Under the pieces are notes generated by a model. The model searched no databases. It was not told the DNA's origin and saw nothing but the letters and a program-made list of their open reading frames with translations. Shown here piece after piece: positions 54,020-63,831 of a stretch of DNA of 64,000 bases. How positions within the stretch are numbered: the first letter of the stretch is position 1; every line of letters starts with the position of its first letter. The stretch spans positions 73,230,346 through 73,294,345 of the forward strand of contig OY986438.1 of assembly GCA_963920525.1 (NCBI GenBank). Reading direction: 5' to 3'. The DNA comes from Dichetophora obliterata (taxonomy: Eukaryota; Arthropoda; Insecta; Diptera; Sciomyzidae). Made by a program: the position numbers and the translations under genes.

Positions 54020-55567
54020 GTTCTATACTTTCTGTTTAACAGTTGTTTAAAAATTTTAATATAATTTATTTTTGATTCATTAATTAATTCACTTCATTGG
54101 TTCACTTCCTTTAAAATTTTAATTTTAGTCAATTTTGACCCATTTTTGTATTGTTCAAAAATTCCAATATTAAAAAAACTTATTTATATTAATATTTTGA
54201 CACTTTTATAAAAAAATCTTCCTGTTTTATATTCGTTATGCATGTCTATATTTAATCTGATTTCAAAACAATGTTAATTTCAGCACTTCTTTTAAAACAA
54301 TTCTTAAAGTTTTTAAACTTTCTTCACTTGAAGTTACTTTACAGAACTATCACCAGGCAAAAGAGACCGAAAAATCTCCGCTTTGGCTTTTATACCCATA
54401 AATATCTGGAATAGCCCCGTACTTTTGCACATGGCCTCTATTTTTGTACACGGCACTCGCCTTTGTATATTTTTCTATACAAAAAAAATTGTTTTCAGGA
54501 CATTTGCATTAGTGTCTGGGATTAAAACAGCGTGGACTGGATTCAAGCCGTTAATTTCTCTCATCATTCAGCATGAAAGTTTTGAAAGGGTATACATCGC
54601 CCGATGTGTTCAGCCCCCTTACTCCGCCGCTGTCAACCTTTCCTATTGTCTTTAATGTTAAGCCTACGTACTATGTTGAATTCGTCTCAGTGGCCCAACT
54701 TTGTTTGCTGTCAAACTGTTATACTGAGCCTCTGCTAAGCTCAGACTCTCTCAACTTTGGCTCTGTTTAAAAAAACCCTACAAATGTTTGCCTTAACAGA
54801 AGTCTATTTTTAGATTTATTCTCTGTTATTTTGTCATTGTAGGAGTTTCTTAACATAATACTTCATGTTAACAGAAGGTTATGTTTAGACTTCGTCTCTG
54901 TATATTAAGTTCAAAATGTTAGCACAAGACTATAAACATCTGCTTTAAATGTAAACAAAGATATTTGGATACAAGTTTTTAATAGTAAAGCGTTCACGTA
55001 CTCGAAAAAACTCACAAAGAGAGCGTTAAAAAGTGAAAGGAAAAAAGTAGCTGCAAGTTTCTGCTAGTGAAATTTTTACTTGCAGAAGGTTATGTTTAGA
55101 CTTCGTCTCTGTATATTAAGTTCAAAATGTTAGCACAAGACTATAAACATCTGCTTTAAATGTAAACAAAGATATTTGGATACAAGTTTTTAATAGTAAA
55201 GCGTTCACGTACTCGAAAAAACTCACAAAGAGAGCGTTAAAAAGTGAAAGGAAAAAAGTAGCTGCAAGTTTCTGCTAGTGAAATTTTTACTTGCAAGAAT
55301 TTTTAGGTACCGAGAAAAAATTGCTTGTCACAAGAAAACTAGCTATCTATTGAAATGAGTGGAAAAAGATTTATTTCGGATGTTTTTATTTTATCTAATT
55401 TTTTTTTTATTTCTTTGACGATGCTTTAACTTCGGTTTTGGATGGCTTATTTGTATTTTTTTCTCTTTTTAATAATTTTAAATATTTGAAAACAAAAACG
55501 AATTTACACAATTTTTCCAGGTTTAAAAAAAAACTGTCAAGGGGGGTCGATCAGTTGTGATTTTTGC
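54020..55567 (-). repeat. 5' LTR of element 2, outer part
   Basis: Matches 41475-42508 (TTCTATACTTTCTGTTTAAC, CTGGGATTAAAACAGCGTGG, TTTACACAATTTTTCCAGG), plus about 450 bp absent from the left LTR. Ends near GATCAGTTGTGATTTTTGC. Confidence 0.85.
54872..55293. repeat. 211-bp tandem duplication in the right LTR of element 2
   Basis: Two nearly identical 211-bp units (54872-55082 and 55083-55293), each starting CAGAAGGTTATGTTTAGACT and ending AAATTTTTACTTG. The left LTR has only the first ~100 bases once. Confidence 0.92.
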
Positions 55568-55757
55568 TCGATTGTGTATCTTTTCATGGTCCAAATTGAA
55601 TTAGTCTGAAATTGAGAAATGTGAAATGAATGAAATGCAGAAAAACTTGACGTTTAGGTGTGGTTTACATTCAACATCGGCACTTTAAATTTAACCACCC
55701 TTTATATACATATGTTTACACATATATTTCTTTATTACAAATGTATATATCTATATA
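55568..55757. other. Flank between element 2 and the Tc1-like transposon
   Basis: AT-rich, no gene seen. It does not continue the transposase found on the left side of element 2. Confidence 0.5.
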
Positions 55758-55968
55758 CAGTGGGGAGCACAAATGAGTACATGTTAATACTACGTGCACT
55801 TGGTACTAAATAAGAAAAGAAATACAAAGAAAATAGAAAAATTGTTGTTGGCCTTTTATTTCATGTTCAATCGTCAACAAAATGTGCAATAATACAAAAG
55901 GAAAAATAACAAATTAAAAAAAAAAAACAACTAAAACGAAAACAACTCGCATGTACTCAATTTTGCAC
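55758..55968 (+). repeat. Left inverted terminal repeat of the Tc1-like element
   Basis: 211 bp. The outer end carries GCACAAATGAGTACATG. The inner end carries nearly the same motif inverted (CATGTACTCAATTTTGC), so each arm has two candidate transposase-binding sites facing opposite ways. Confidence 0.92.
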
Positions 55969-56162
55969 CCAGCAGTTCTTATTTATGTTTTCAGCAAAAC
56001 ATCAAAGTTTACCGTTAATTTCAAAGTGTTTTCATTGTTTTATGATTTGCTTTAAAAATTTTAGTTTAATATTGCGTTTTATTGTCTATGGTAACAACTT
56101 TTTCCAAAACATTTAAATAAATAAAATTAATAACTTTAATAATTTCATAGCTCAATAAAATT

Positions 56163-57167
56163 ATGAAGAAACTATCACAAGACATTGAGAATAGCATTGT
56201 ATCCATGACAAATAGTGGCTCTTCGTCGCGGATGATAGCTAAGCAGCTTAAAATAAGCCAGTCAGCGGTAATAAGAGTTCAGAAGAGGCGAAACGTTATT
56301 TCTAAACCACAAGCTAGAGGACGTAAAAATATTTTAACGGATGCGGACGCTCGTCTCATGGTAGCAGAGATGAGAAAAAATAAGTGTTTAACACCAAAAG
56401 ATGCTTCTATAGCAATAAACAATCCAGTTAGCCGATGGACTGCTAGAAGAGCCCTTCACAAAATTGGCTACATCGCAGCAGTAAAAAAATCAAAACCTAC
56501 ATTATCGGTGAAGAATATTAAGGCACGGTTGAAGTTCGCCAGAGAACACAGAAATTGGTCAGCAGAAGACTGGAAGCGAGTCATCTGGTCAGATGAATCA
56601 AAATTTAATCGGCTTCAGTCTGACGGTAAACAATATTGCTGGCGCCGCCATGGAGAGACTATCCAAAGACACCATGTTAAAGAAACAGTGAAACACGGTG
56701 GAGGGAACGTCATGGTATGGGGCTGCTTCACATGGTGGCACGTTGGACCACTACAAAGAATTAATGGGATAATGAGAAAAGAAGACTATCTGCACATATT
56801 GCAGACTCATCTTCCCGATTTTGTAGAAAGGAGCGCCTATCCTGAACAAGAAGTAATATTTCAACAGGATGGTGACCCTAAACACACCTCAAAAATTGTT
56901 CAAGAATGGCTGATCGGGCAAAATTTTAAATTGATGCAGTGGCCAGCCCAAAGTCCCGACCTCAATCCGATTGAGAATTTGTGGTCAATCGTGAAAAGAC
57001 GGTTGGGACAATACCGAACAGCACCAACGAACCTGGACGAGCTGTGGCGGCGGGTACAACAGGAATGGCAGAATATTCCAAATGGAATAATTGAGAAATT
57101 GGTAGAAAGTATGCCAAAACGAGTAAAAAGTGTTGTAAAGAATAAAGGACTTTGGACTAAATATTAA
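56163..57167 (+). CDS. Tc1-like transposase, DD34E, uninterrupted
   Basis: 334 residues, the usual length for Tc1 transposases. The ATG is the first in frame after the left arm. N-terminal paired helix-turn-helix DNA-binding region (about 1-110: SSSRMIAKQLKISQSAVIRV; then RKNILTDADARLM, RWTARRALHKIGY). Catalytic residues: Asp144 (WSDESKF), Asp236 (FQQDGDPKH) and Glu271 (SPDLNPIENLW), with 34 residues between the last two. The Gly-rich block NVMVWGCF is present. No stop or shift. It would excise and reinsert the element at TA sites. A basic segment KKSKP near residue 105 may act in nuclear import. Confidence 0.95.
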   Translation: MKKLSQDIENSIVSMTNSGSSSRMIAKQLKISQSAVIRVQKRRNVISKPQARGRKNILTDADARLMVAEMRKNKCLTPKDASIAINNPVSRWTARRALHKIGYIAAVKKSKPTLSVKNIKARLKFAREHRNWSAEDWKRVIWSDESKFNRLQSDGKQYCWRRHGETIQRHHVKETVKHGGGNVMVWGCFTWWHVGPLQRINGIMRKEDYLHILQTHLPDFVERSAYPEQEVIFQQDGDPKHTSKIVQEWLIGQNFKLMQWPAQSPDLNPIENLWSIVKRRLGQYRTAPTNLDELWRRVQQEWQNIPNGIIEKLVESMPKRVKSVVKNKGLWTKY

Positions 57168-57188
57168 AAATTGGCTCCATTCCTAAAA

Positions 57189-57399
57189 GTGCAAAATTGA
57201 GTACATGCGAGTTGTTTTCGTTTTAGTTGTTTTTTTTTTTTAATTTGTTATTTTTCCTTTAGTATTATTACACATTTTGTTGACGATTGAACATGAAATA
57301 AAAGGCCAACAACAATTTTTCTATTTTCTTTGTATTTCTTTTCTTATTTAGTACGAAGTGCACGTAGTATAAACATGTACTCATTTGTGCTCCCCACTG
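57189..57399 (-). repeat. Right inverted terminal repeat of the Tc1-like element
   Basis: Near-perfect inverse of 55758-55968, beginning GTGCAAAATTGAGTACATGC and ending GCTCCCCACTG before TA. Confidence 0.92.
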
Positions 57400-57401
57400 T
57401 A

Positions 57402-57875
57402 CATATAAATACAGGCCCAAGCCAGGATTTACTGACCTTGGTCCCATTGTACCTGAAGTGTGGTGTGTTGCTGCCGTAGCTTTTATAGTTACTCCTGCGG
57501 GGGTTGTCGATGCTAGCTGCTGGACTTTGTGATGATGTTGGTGTTGGCGAGCGTAACTACTGGAGTTTGTTGCATCTGATAGGTAGCAGTTGCTGTTGCT
57601 GTGATTGCTGGTGGCTTAGGCAGTTGGTGTTATTTGTTGCTGCTGTTGTTGCTGTTGCTGGTCAAATAACTCGTGTACTATTGGTGTACGTTGGTGGTTA
57701 TTTGGCAGAGCTATTGGTGCCGCGTCCTGTGGCGCTGCTGTTGGAAGTGCTACGAGCACAGCTATGGTGGTGGCTGTTGTTTTTAATTTGCGGTTGGATC
57801 TGCCGTTTTTATTAAGGCCGTTGTGGTTGTGACTGCAGTACGAGGCTGGCACTGTCGTGTCCAGTTGAGCACTTA
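57402..57875 (-). other. CAG/CAA-rich segment, possible host exon remnant
   Basis: The minus strand has an open frame (57616-57852) with nine consecutive Gln encoded by mixed CAG/CAA, in Ala/Thr/Pro-rich context, as in insect regulatory proteins. After the TAA the same register stays open to about 57412. No recognised domain. With 58713-59009 it was probably contiguous before MITE insertion, though the frames on the two sides do not simply join. It could be an old host exon, untranslated sequence or chance. Confidence 0.35.
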
Positions 57876-58712
57876 AGGTGCCCCCAGACTATGTCAAAAT
57901 ACAGATGACATGTCAAAAAAATTACATACCGAATTTCATCTGTGTGTCAAAATTAAGCTTTTGTCAGACAGCTTTTTTTTTGTCTCCACACTATCTGACG
58001 CGTTATTTGAAAATAAAAACCAGCTTTTGAAATTTTTTCAAGACGTAAAGTGCCCTTCTTTTGCCATTCTAAAATGTATTAATTAAAAAGCAATTTATTG
58101 GATAAATATCGTAAAATTAACCTTTTCTTCCATTTTCACAAAAAACTTTTAAAAAAATTTATCAAACAGATACAAAAACATACGAAATTAGAAACAGTTC
58201 TAATTCAAAAATTTACAGACGCAAATACAAACATTTCAAAACCACAGTTTCATATGTTCCACACTATCTGTAGCTAAAAACCATTTGTAATTTTTGAAGA
58301 TCAAAGAACCAAGGCATGCGCGTTATACAAACAAGGTTTGGTCTTTGACCTAAAAGGAAAGGGATAGATTTATTTAGAGGAATTGAGTGGAACCGTATGT
58401 GAATTATTGATTAGGCAACCAACCGTGAAAGACAATTTGAATTACTTTTCACCGAGGCTAGTGTTATGCCATAAACCTCGACAAGCATTTCCAGCCCTTA
58501 GTTGTTCCTGTCCTTTATTTTCACCTTTTTCACAATTTAGCTGTGGATTTTTAGTTTTCCATAATTCTTAAATGTAGGAAAGAACAAAGAAAGTGAAAAG
58601 AACCATGCCCGAGCCTGGATTCGAACCAGGGACACCTCTGGGTTGATAGTCTAGCGCTCTCTCCACTAGACTACAAAGGCATATCTATGAAACATATAGT
58701 GTAGAGGCACTT
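57876..58712. mobile_element. MITE with imperfect inverted ends and TTA duplication
   Basis: Left end AGGTGCCCCCAGACTATGT; right end inverted reads AAGTGCCTCTACACTATAT. TTA flanks both sides (57873-57875 and 58713-58715). Sub-terminal CACACTATCTG motifs occur at about 57994 and 58259. A 3-bp TTA duplication is typical of PIF/Harbinger-type elements. It contains a tRNA-like sequence near its right end. Confidence 0.65.
58606..58680 (-). other. tRNA-like head, probably a SINE or tRNA pseudogene
   Basis: The minus strand has an A box (TAGTCTAGTGGAGAG, plus 58659-58673), a B box GGTTCGAATCC (58617-58627), and a perfect 5-bp T stem (CCTGG/CCAGG). Acceptor and anticodon stems have mismatches; the loop CTATCAA would give an ATC anticodon. 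A functional tRNA is unlikely. Downstream sequence to about 58380 may be the SINE body. Confidence 0.55.
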
Positions 58713-59009
58713 TTAGCTGCTGTAGAACTGTGTCGGGGGTGCTATTTTACGATGGAGCGCAAGCTGGTAATGGGTTGTGGTGATGGTAGTCGTAGCGATA
58801 GTAGTTGTAGTTGAATGTAGCTGCTTGCGCCCAGCAGAGTGCCAGCTTAAATGGACATTGCGGCCTTTTTGGCACCGCTGAGCTCTAGTTCCCGAAGGTA
58901 GAGACGCTGTGGTTGGTTTTGAGAATAGGTTGGCAGGTATTTGAAAAATTCTGCGATCACATTTAAAATAAATACAACTATATTCACACAAATTTAACAC
59001 TTTTCTCAC
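58713..59009 (-). other. Open frame next to the MITE, possible host exon remnant
   Basis: 98 codons, Thr-rich (STTTTIATTTITTTHY) and without a recognised domain. The stop TAA is the MITE target site itself. It is the counterpart of the CAG-rich segment on the other side of the MITE. Weak evidence for coding. Confidence 0.3.
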
Positions 59010-59536
59010 CCTTGTTTTCCTGCTCGGAAACGTTGCTTGTTAATGACACGACTGCAAATTATGTTTAGCTTCGCTTTTTTCAGTTTTTAGTTTAGTTTTT
59101 TTTTTTAGTTTAGTTTATTTTATTCGCAAACTCCATTAATGATAATAATACAATTCAAATTAATAATATTTAGTTAATAAGATTTCATGCTTCAAACTAA
59201 AATTCAATATTTAACATTTTAAATTAAAATAAATGAAAATTATGTTTAAAATTAATATTCAATATTTAACATTTTAAACTCAGTTAATTAGTTTTATGAT
59301 CTATGAAATTATTACATGAATTAAATTGTGAGCTTTAGATCAAGTAAGTCTAATCAGCTAAGTGATTGACTCTATACAGAGTTGTTGTTGTTGTTGTTGT
59401 TGCCTTCTTTAAAAAACTTGATCTAAAGCTCACATTTTAAATTCATATAAATGGAGAATGGTAGTTACATTAATAGTATATATAAATACTGTGTTAAATG
59501 TCACATATGTGGAAATTAAAAAGAAAATTTTATACT
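59010..59536. repeat. AT-rich DNA with an 18-bp hairpin around a GTT run
   Basis: No gene. GTGAGCTTTAGATCAAGT (59328-59345) is exactly inverted at 59416-59433; the 70-base loop contains (GTT)7 at about 59382-59402. The rest is AT-rich. Confidence 0.7.
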
Positions 59537-60239
59537 GATGAATTTCATTTAAAAATCGAGATAAAACTGAAATTTTGAATCCGACCACCTCAGATATCGA
59601 TGAAATTTTGTTCATAGCTAAATTTGATCAATACAAACAAACTCTCATTTTTAGAAATGACTGCTTTGCGATTTTTTGGGCGTGGCACAGTGGGAAAGTT
59701 TTCGAAAAAACGCGAAAATGGTCAAAAAGAGCTCCATTTAAACTACAATAACTCAGAATCGGCTGAACCGATTTCCATGATCTTGGTATCATTAAAAAGA
59801 TATTTTAACAGGCTTTATGACACGTTTTATGACATAAAAAAAATTACACTGTAAAAAATTTATAAAAAAAAGAAAATTTTAACTAACGAAAAATCCAAAA
59901 AGATCAAGGGTTTTTTTACAGGGTTTTTTTTAGAAAGGTTTATCCTTCACCTATATCATATCAAAAAATAAAAATGGGTTCTTTTTAGTTTTTTTTATAT
60001 AATTTTTTAAGTAGTGTTACTTCTAGTAATTGCCCTTATATTTTATATTTACAGGTAAAATAAATAAACATTGTCCCAGGAAAATTATGAATATGTTTTA
60101 ACCCCAAAAAGTTCTTGCTTGCCTTAAAAATTGCTATGTAAATGCACCTTATGAACGTACCGAAATTCATAATTATAAACAGTTTCGAGAAGCCAAGATA
60201 TTCCATTACAATTTTTACGCGTATATTTTAAAAATTTGA

Positions 60240-60776
60240 GTGAATATGAATTCAAACAATAAGTACAGATGCATAAAAATATCTAATAAGTGTTGCGCTT
60301 CGCTTCGTAAAATAAGTGAAAACGAGGCTGCAAATATAATTGAATATTTTCCAGCTGTCGCCAGCATTCATTGTAGCCGTATTTGCGAAACTTGCCGGAA
60401 TACACTGAGAAAAGCGCGCAGTCGTAATGAATCCAACGTGGAGCAGAATGAAGTCTCAAATTATTTACCAACAACGCCCAGCGATGAAATTAGCGAAGAA
60501 TTGAATGAACTTCCAACTTGTACCAGCCGTAATGCAAACATCAAAAGCAACGAACTCATTGAAAATATAAATGATCATATTATTCCTCATCTACCAAACC
60601 AAATGTCGCCTCTTAAGAGGAAATATATCAAACGAGATGCATACAGAAATAGAAAATCACTGCAAATTTTGGAAAATGTAGCAGATTCACTTGGAGCTGA
60701 TCCATTGTCTGATTTGTCAGCGCAACTTGAAAACGTCAAAGCCATTTACGAAGAAATTTTGCAAAACATCAAATAG
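60240..60776 (+). pseudogene. Transposase N-terminal region, Cys-rich
   Basis: 178 residues starting MNMNSNNKYRCIKISNKCC. Cys at several positions in the first 60 residues (KCCASL, CSRICETC) suggest a zinc-binding domain of unrecognised type. Polar linker and a helical C-terminus follow (LSAQLENVKAIYEEIL). It ends in TAG; the next coding piece (60794-61063) is in another frame, so an intron or decay separates them. Confidence 0.55.
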
Positions 60777-60793
60777 AGAACAGCTCAAATCTT

Positions 60794-61340
60794 ATGGAAA
60801 AGCAAAAACTTTTATCTCTCTTACCAATCAATATGAGTCACGCAGAAATTAAAGATCGTTTTGGGGATGATATATCTCACGATTGTATCAAAAAAAGTAA
60901 AGATATCCAAAGGAATAAAACGAAGTTTGCAGATATCAATCTTTTAAAAATGAGCACACGTAGTTTACCAACCGAAACTCTAAGCACAGTGAAGTTATTT
61001 TATGAAGATGATGAAATTAGCCGAATGATGCCAGGATCGCAAGATTCAATTAAACTTACGTGAAAAAGTTCAAAAAAGACTGATGTTATCTTCACTACGC
61101 GAATCTTACTACGAATTTTAAAAACATCCCTTGGCCAAAGTGGGTTTTACAAAATTTACAATGTTAAGGCCAAAAAATTGTATGAAACTTGGAGTTGGAA
61201 ACCAGCAAAATATCTGTGTATGCACATTGCATCAGAATATGAAATTGATGTTTGAAAAAAGTGGCTTAAAATCAATTTGTATTGAAAGAGAATGCACATT
61301 TACCGACTACAAAGATGTTCTCAAATTCGTTGTTTCGTAG
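60794..61340 (+). pseudogene. Transposase middle region, broken frames
   Basis: ORF 60794-61063 (LPINMSHAEIKDRFG, LPTETLSTVKLFYEDDEISRMMPG) then 61131-61340 (VGFTKFTMLRPKNCM, QNICVCTLHQNMKLM), in different frames. The passage recalls the pre-catalytic region of large multi-exon insect transposases. Single-base changes near 61060-61130 break it. Confidence 0.6.
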
Positions 61341-61765
61341 AAAAAAGTAGAAAAAATTCGTAGAAAAAAGCGAGTGTTGCGTTTCAATGTGTGGTCACTG
61401 CTTCAAAAATTTAAATAATCTAAAAACGCATATGCTAAAACATTTTGAAAATAACCAAACTGAAGAAATAATATACAAAAAGTGGAATACAACGATTAGA
61501 TGTGTTCTGGAAACGTTAACCACCAACCCAGAATAATTTGTCAGCGATTTTACTAAACACATCAAAGTTCTGATTCCGCATCATTTCATAGCAAAGCGAC
61601 AATCTGAATTTATCAGCAATAAAAGAGCGGCGCTGTTATCAGGAGAATTGTTAATTCAAATGGACTTTGCTGAAAATTATGCATTTCTTGTACAAGATGC
61701 CGTGCAAGGATACCATTGGAATAATGATCAGGCTACAATACATCCGTTCGTTATTTATTACAAAG
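61341..61765 (+). pseudogene. Transposase catalytic part, exon before the intron
   Basis: A C2H2-like finger (MCGHCFKNLNNLKTHMLKH) near 61390-61445, then a TAA near 61535. KVLIPHHFIAKRQSEF and MDFAENYAFLVQD follow, with the likely first catalytic Asp at 61663-61665. The exon ends CAAAG at 61765 before a GT donor. Confidence 0.65.
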
Positions 61766-61872
61766 GTAATTATTTTAATATTTTGGTATTAGTAAACACA
61801 TCCATCCACACTCATCAAAATATTTAATATTTTTAATTTATTTGTTTTTTTCCTTTGTTTGTTTATTTTCAG
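61766..61872 (+). other. Intron in the transposase gene (107 bp)
   Basis: GTAATT donor, AT-rich body and TTTTCAG acceptor after a T-rich tract. Coding phase is continuous across it: FVIYYK before and DNDKLTHKNF after, sharing a split Asp codon. The start of the downstream ORF at 61842 is inside this intron and is not real. Confidence 0.88.
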
Positions 61873-62456
61873 ATAACGATAAATTAACTCATAAAAACTT
61901 CGCCATAATATCTGATTGCAATACCCATGATAGTATAGCAGTTCATCAATATATTTCAAAAATGATACAGTTCGTGAAGGCCAATATAACCAACAATATT
62001 AATAAAATCATTTACGTATCATATGGTGCAGGAGCACAATATAAAAATAAATATAACTTCATTAATTTATGCCATCACAAATCTGATTTTGGTATTGACG
62101 CTGAATGGCACTTTTATGCTACCAGTCACGGAAAATCTGCATGTGATGGAATCGGAGGAACATTGAAGAGAGGTGCTCGAAATTATAGTATTGCAAATAA
62201 AAATGAAATCCAGACAACGAGGCAACTCTATCACTGGGCATCAGAAACATATAAGACTACCATACAAGTTGCTTACGCAGATGCTGACGAATACAACAAC
62301 GTTAAAGAAAAGCTATTTTCAAGATATAAAGAAGCTCAAACTATAACAGGAACTCAAGGCTTTCATTCATTCATTCCGATAAATGAAACTTTTGTACATG
62401 TGCGCAGAAATTCTGACTGTGCCAAATTTGAGCAGCGCAAAATTTCTTACAAATAA
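61873..62456 (+). pseudogene. Transposase C-terminal exon, catalytic residue altered
   Basis: About 194 residues: FAIISDCNTHDSIAVHQYI, YVSYGAGAQYKNKYNFINLC, WHFYATSHGKSACDGIGGTL, then a tail to TAA. Related transposases read S-D-G where this copy has S-Y-G (TAT at 62022-62024), so a probable catalytic Asp has become Tyr. The CDGxGG-K/R block is typical of DDE transposases with a Cys-His insertion. Family-level comparison is from memory. Confidence 0.7.
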
Positions 62457-62895
62457 TTAACTTAAAAAAAATGTAAATAAAATAAAACACAAATTAATAA
62501 AAACATGGCAAATAATATAAACAATTGTTGATGGTTTTTTATTTGTAAACATTTAAAAAATGTTATAATTGTTGAACTATTTTGTAAATGTGTAAGAATG
62601 TGACCTGATATTTTTGCTGTTATTCGAATTATTTCGAAAACTTTCGGTACGTATTACTAGAAGTGACACTACTTAAAAAATTGGGGTTAAAACATAGTCA
62701 TAATTTTCCTAGGACTATGTTTATTTATTTAACCTGTAAATATAAAATATAAGGGTGACACTACTTAAAAAAATATATAAAAAAACTAATGAGAGTTTGT
62801 TTGTATTAATCAAATTTAGCTATGAACAAAATTTCATCGATATCTGAGGGGGTCGGGTTCAATGCATCTCGATTTTTACATGAAATTCATCTACT

Positions 62896-63831
62896 ATGGA
62901 ATACAAGCTATAGGTTTCAGAGAAGGAAGAGAAGAGGAAGGGAAAGTGAAGAGGAGAAAATATTTGTGAGGTAGTAGAAGTTAATTTAATAAGTGAGCAA
63001 GGACTTGTTTGTAAATGTTACTGAAAAGTCATAAATTAAGCAAGACGTGCTCGGATGAAGAAGCAATTCTATTTCTTGTGAGTGAAAACCGAGAAGCCAT
63101 GACTTAGCTTGCTTTAAAAAGGTATTTTGCGATTCCAAACACTTAATTGGTGATGGAAGTCTGTTAAATAGTCTACGGGACAGTATTGGAAAATTGTTTC
63201 TATAAGCTGTCGTGCGAAAGGCAGGAACTGCAACATTGCCGACATGTCTTAAATTATACGGCGATATTAAGTTGTTTTGTAAAAGCTGCTTAGCAGAGAA
63301 GAATTGTTTAAGTACTTTTAAATATTTAAAAAAGCTGATGACTAGGACAACTATTGCCGACATTGCAGATTTTACGAATGATATTTTTTTGTGGGACTAA
63401 TAATGGCTTTATTTTATTAGCATACGAGCCACCCCAGCACGAAATACCATAATTAAGTTATGAATGCAAAAGACCAAAATAAAACATTTTAAGAAGATTG
63501 GAGGAGCAAAATTTTTTAAGCATAAAGAATCTTCTTAAAATTGAGCGAAAACAAATTTTCAAATAATTGGTATGCTCACGCCAATTCATATTGTTATCTA
63601 TTATGACACCCAAGTATTTAAACTGGTTGAAAGTTTCAATTTTCTTCGTAAGTTGTTGACGAATTAACACACAGACTGAATTTTTGACAATGAGGGGAAT
63701 GATAAACAATGTCTGCACTTGGAGAGACTGGATTAGAAAGATTAACAAACATTAGCTTCGTCTTATTACTAATTATTAATTTATGTTTTGCAAACCATTC
63801 CCTTAAAGTATGTACATCACTATTTATTTTG
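62896..63831 (-). pseudogene. 5'-truncated LINE: RT thumb and C-terminus
   Basis: Minus strand from 63831: REWFAKHKLIISNKTKLM (post-palm motif), FKYLGVIIDNNMNWREH, SILRRFFMLKKFCSSNLLKMFYFGLLHS, CWGGSYANKIKPLL, then LISPYNLRHVGNVAVPAF and RLFNRLP. Frames are broken near 63700, 63470 and 63360. The catalytic box is absent because the copy is truncated at about 63831, a common result of incomplete reverse transcription. Jockey/CR1-group type. Purine-rich sequence near 62910-62970 may be the 3' UTR. Confidence 0.8.

Larger units (their letters stand above)
34956..55567 (-). mobile_element. Element 2: second Ulysses/Osvaldo-like retrotransposon with long LTRs and nested insertions
   Basis: Matching LTR sequences start at 34956 and 49706 and run to about 42508 and 55567. 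A LOA-like LINE interrupts the left LTR and a Jockey/CR1-like LINE the right one. The 7.2-kb interior encodes RING-Gag, protease, RT, RNase H and integrase on the minus strand, clearly related to element 1 (Gag knuckles, integrase tail) but strongly diverged. Outer flanks carry no matching 4-bp duplication, unlike element 1. Confidence 0.82.
55758..57399 (+). mobile_element. Tc1-like DNA transposon with 211-bp inverted ends
   Basis: CAGTGGGGAGCACAAATGAG starts at 55758 and its inverse ends at 57399. TA flanks both ends (55756-55757, 57400-57401). The arms 55758-55968 and 57189-57399 are each 211 bp with only about four mismatches. One uninterrupted transposase lies between them. The whole copy looks complete and recent. 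Confidence 0.95.
59537..62891 (+). mobile_element. DDE DNA transposon with 4-bp TACT duplication, superfamily uncertain
   Basis: Inverted ends GATGAATTTCAT (59537-59548) and ATGAAATTCATC (62880-62891) are part of longer arms of about 110 bp. A second inverted block lies inside each (about 59990-60110 and 62670-62790). TACT flanks both sides (59533-59536, 62892-62895). The left arm is split by about 330 bp not seen on the right. It encodes a multi-exon transposase. A 4-bp duplication occurs in Chapaev, Sola and Academ-type elements; none is assigned. Confidence 0.75.

Noticed and set aside
57504..57815. Plus-strand ORF of 103 residues
   Set aside because: Mirror of the CAG/CAA-rich minus strand; Leu/Val/Cys-rich reading of GTT/GCT repeats, without other support.
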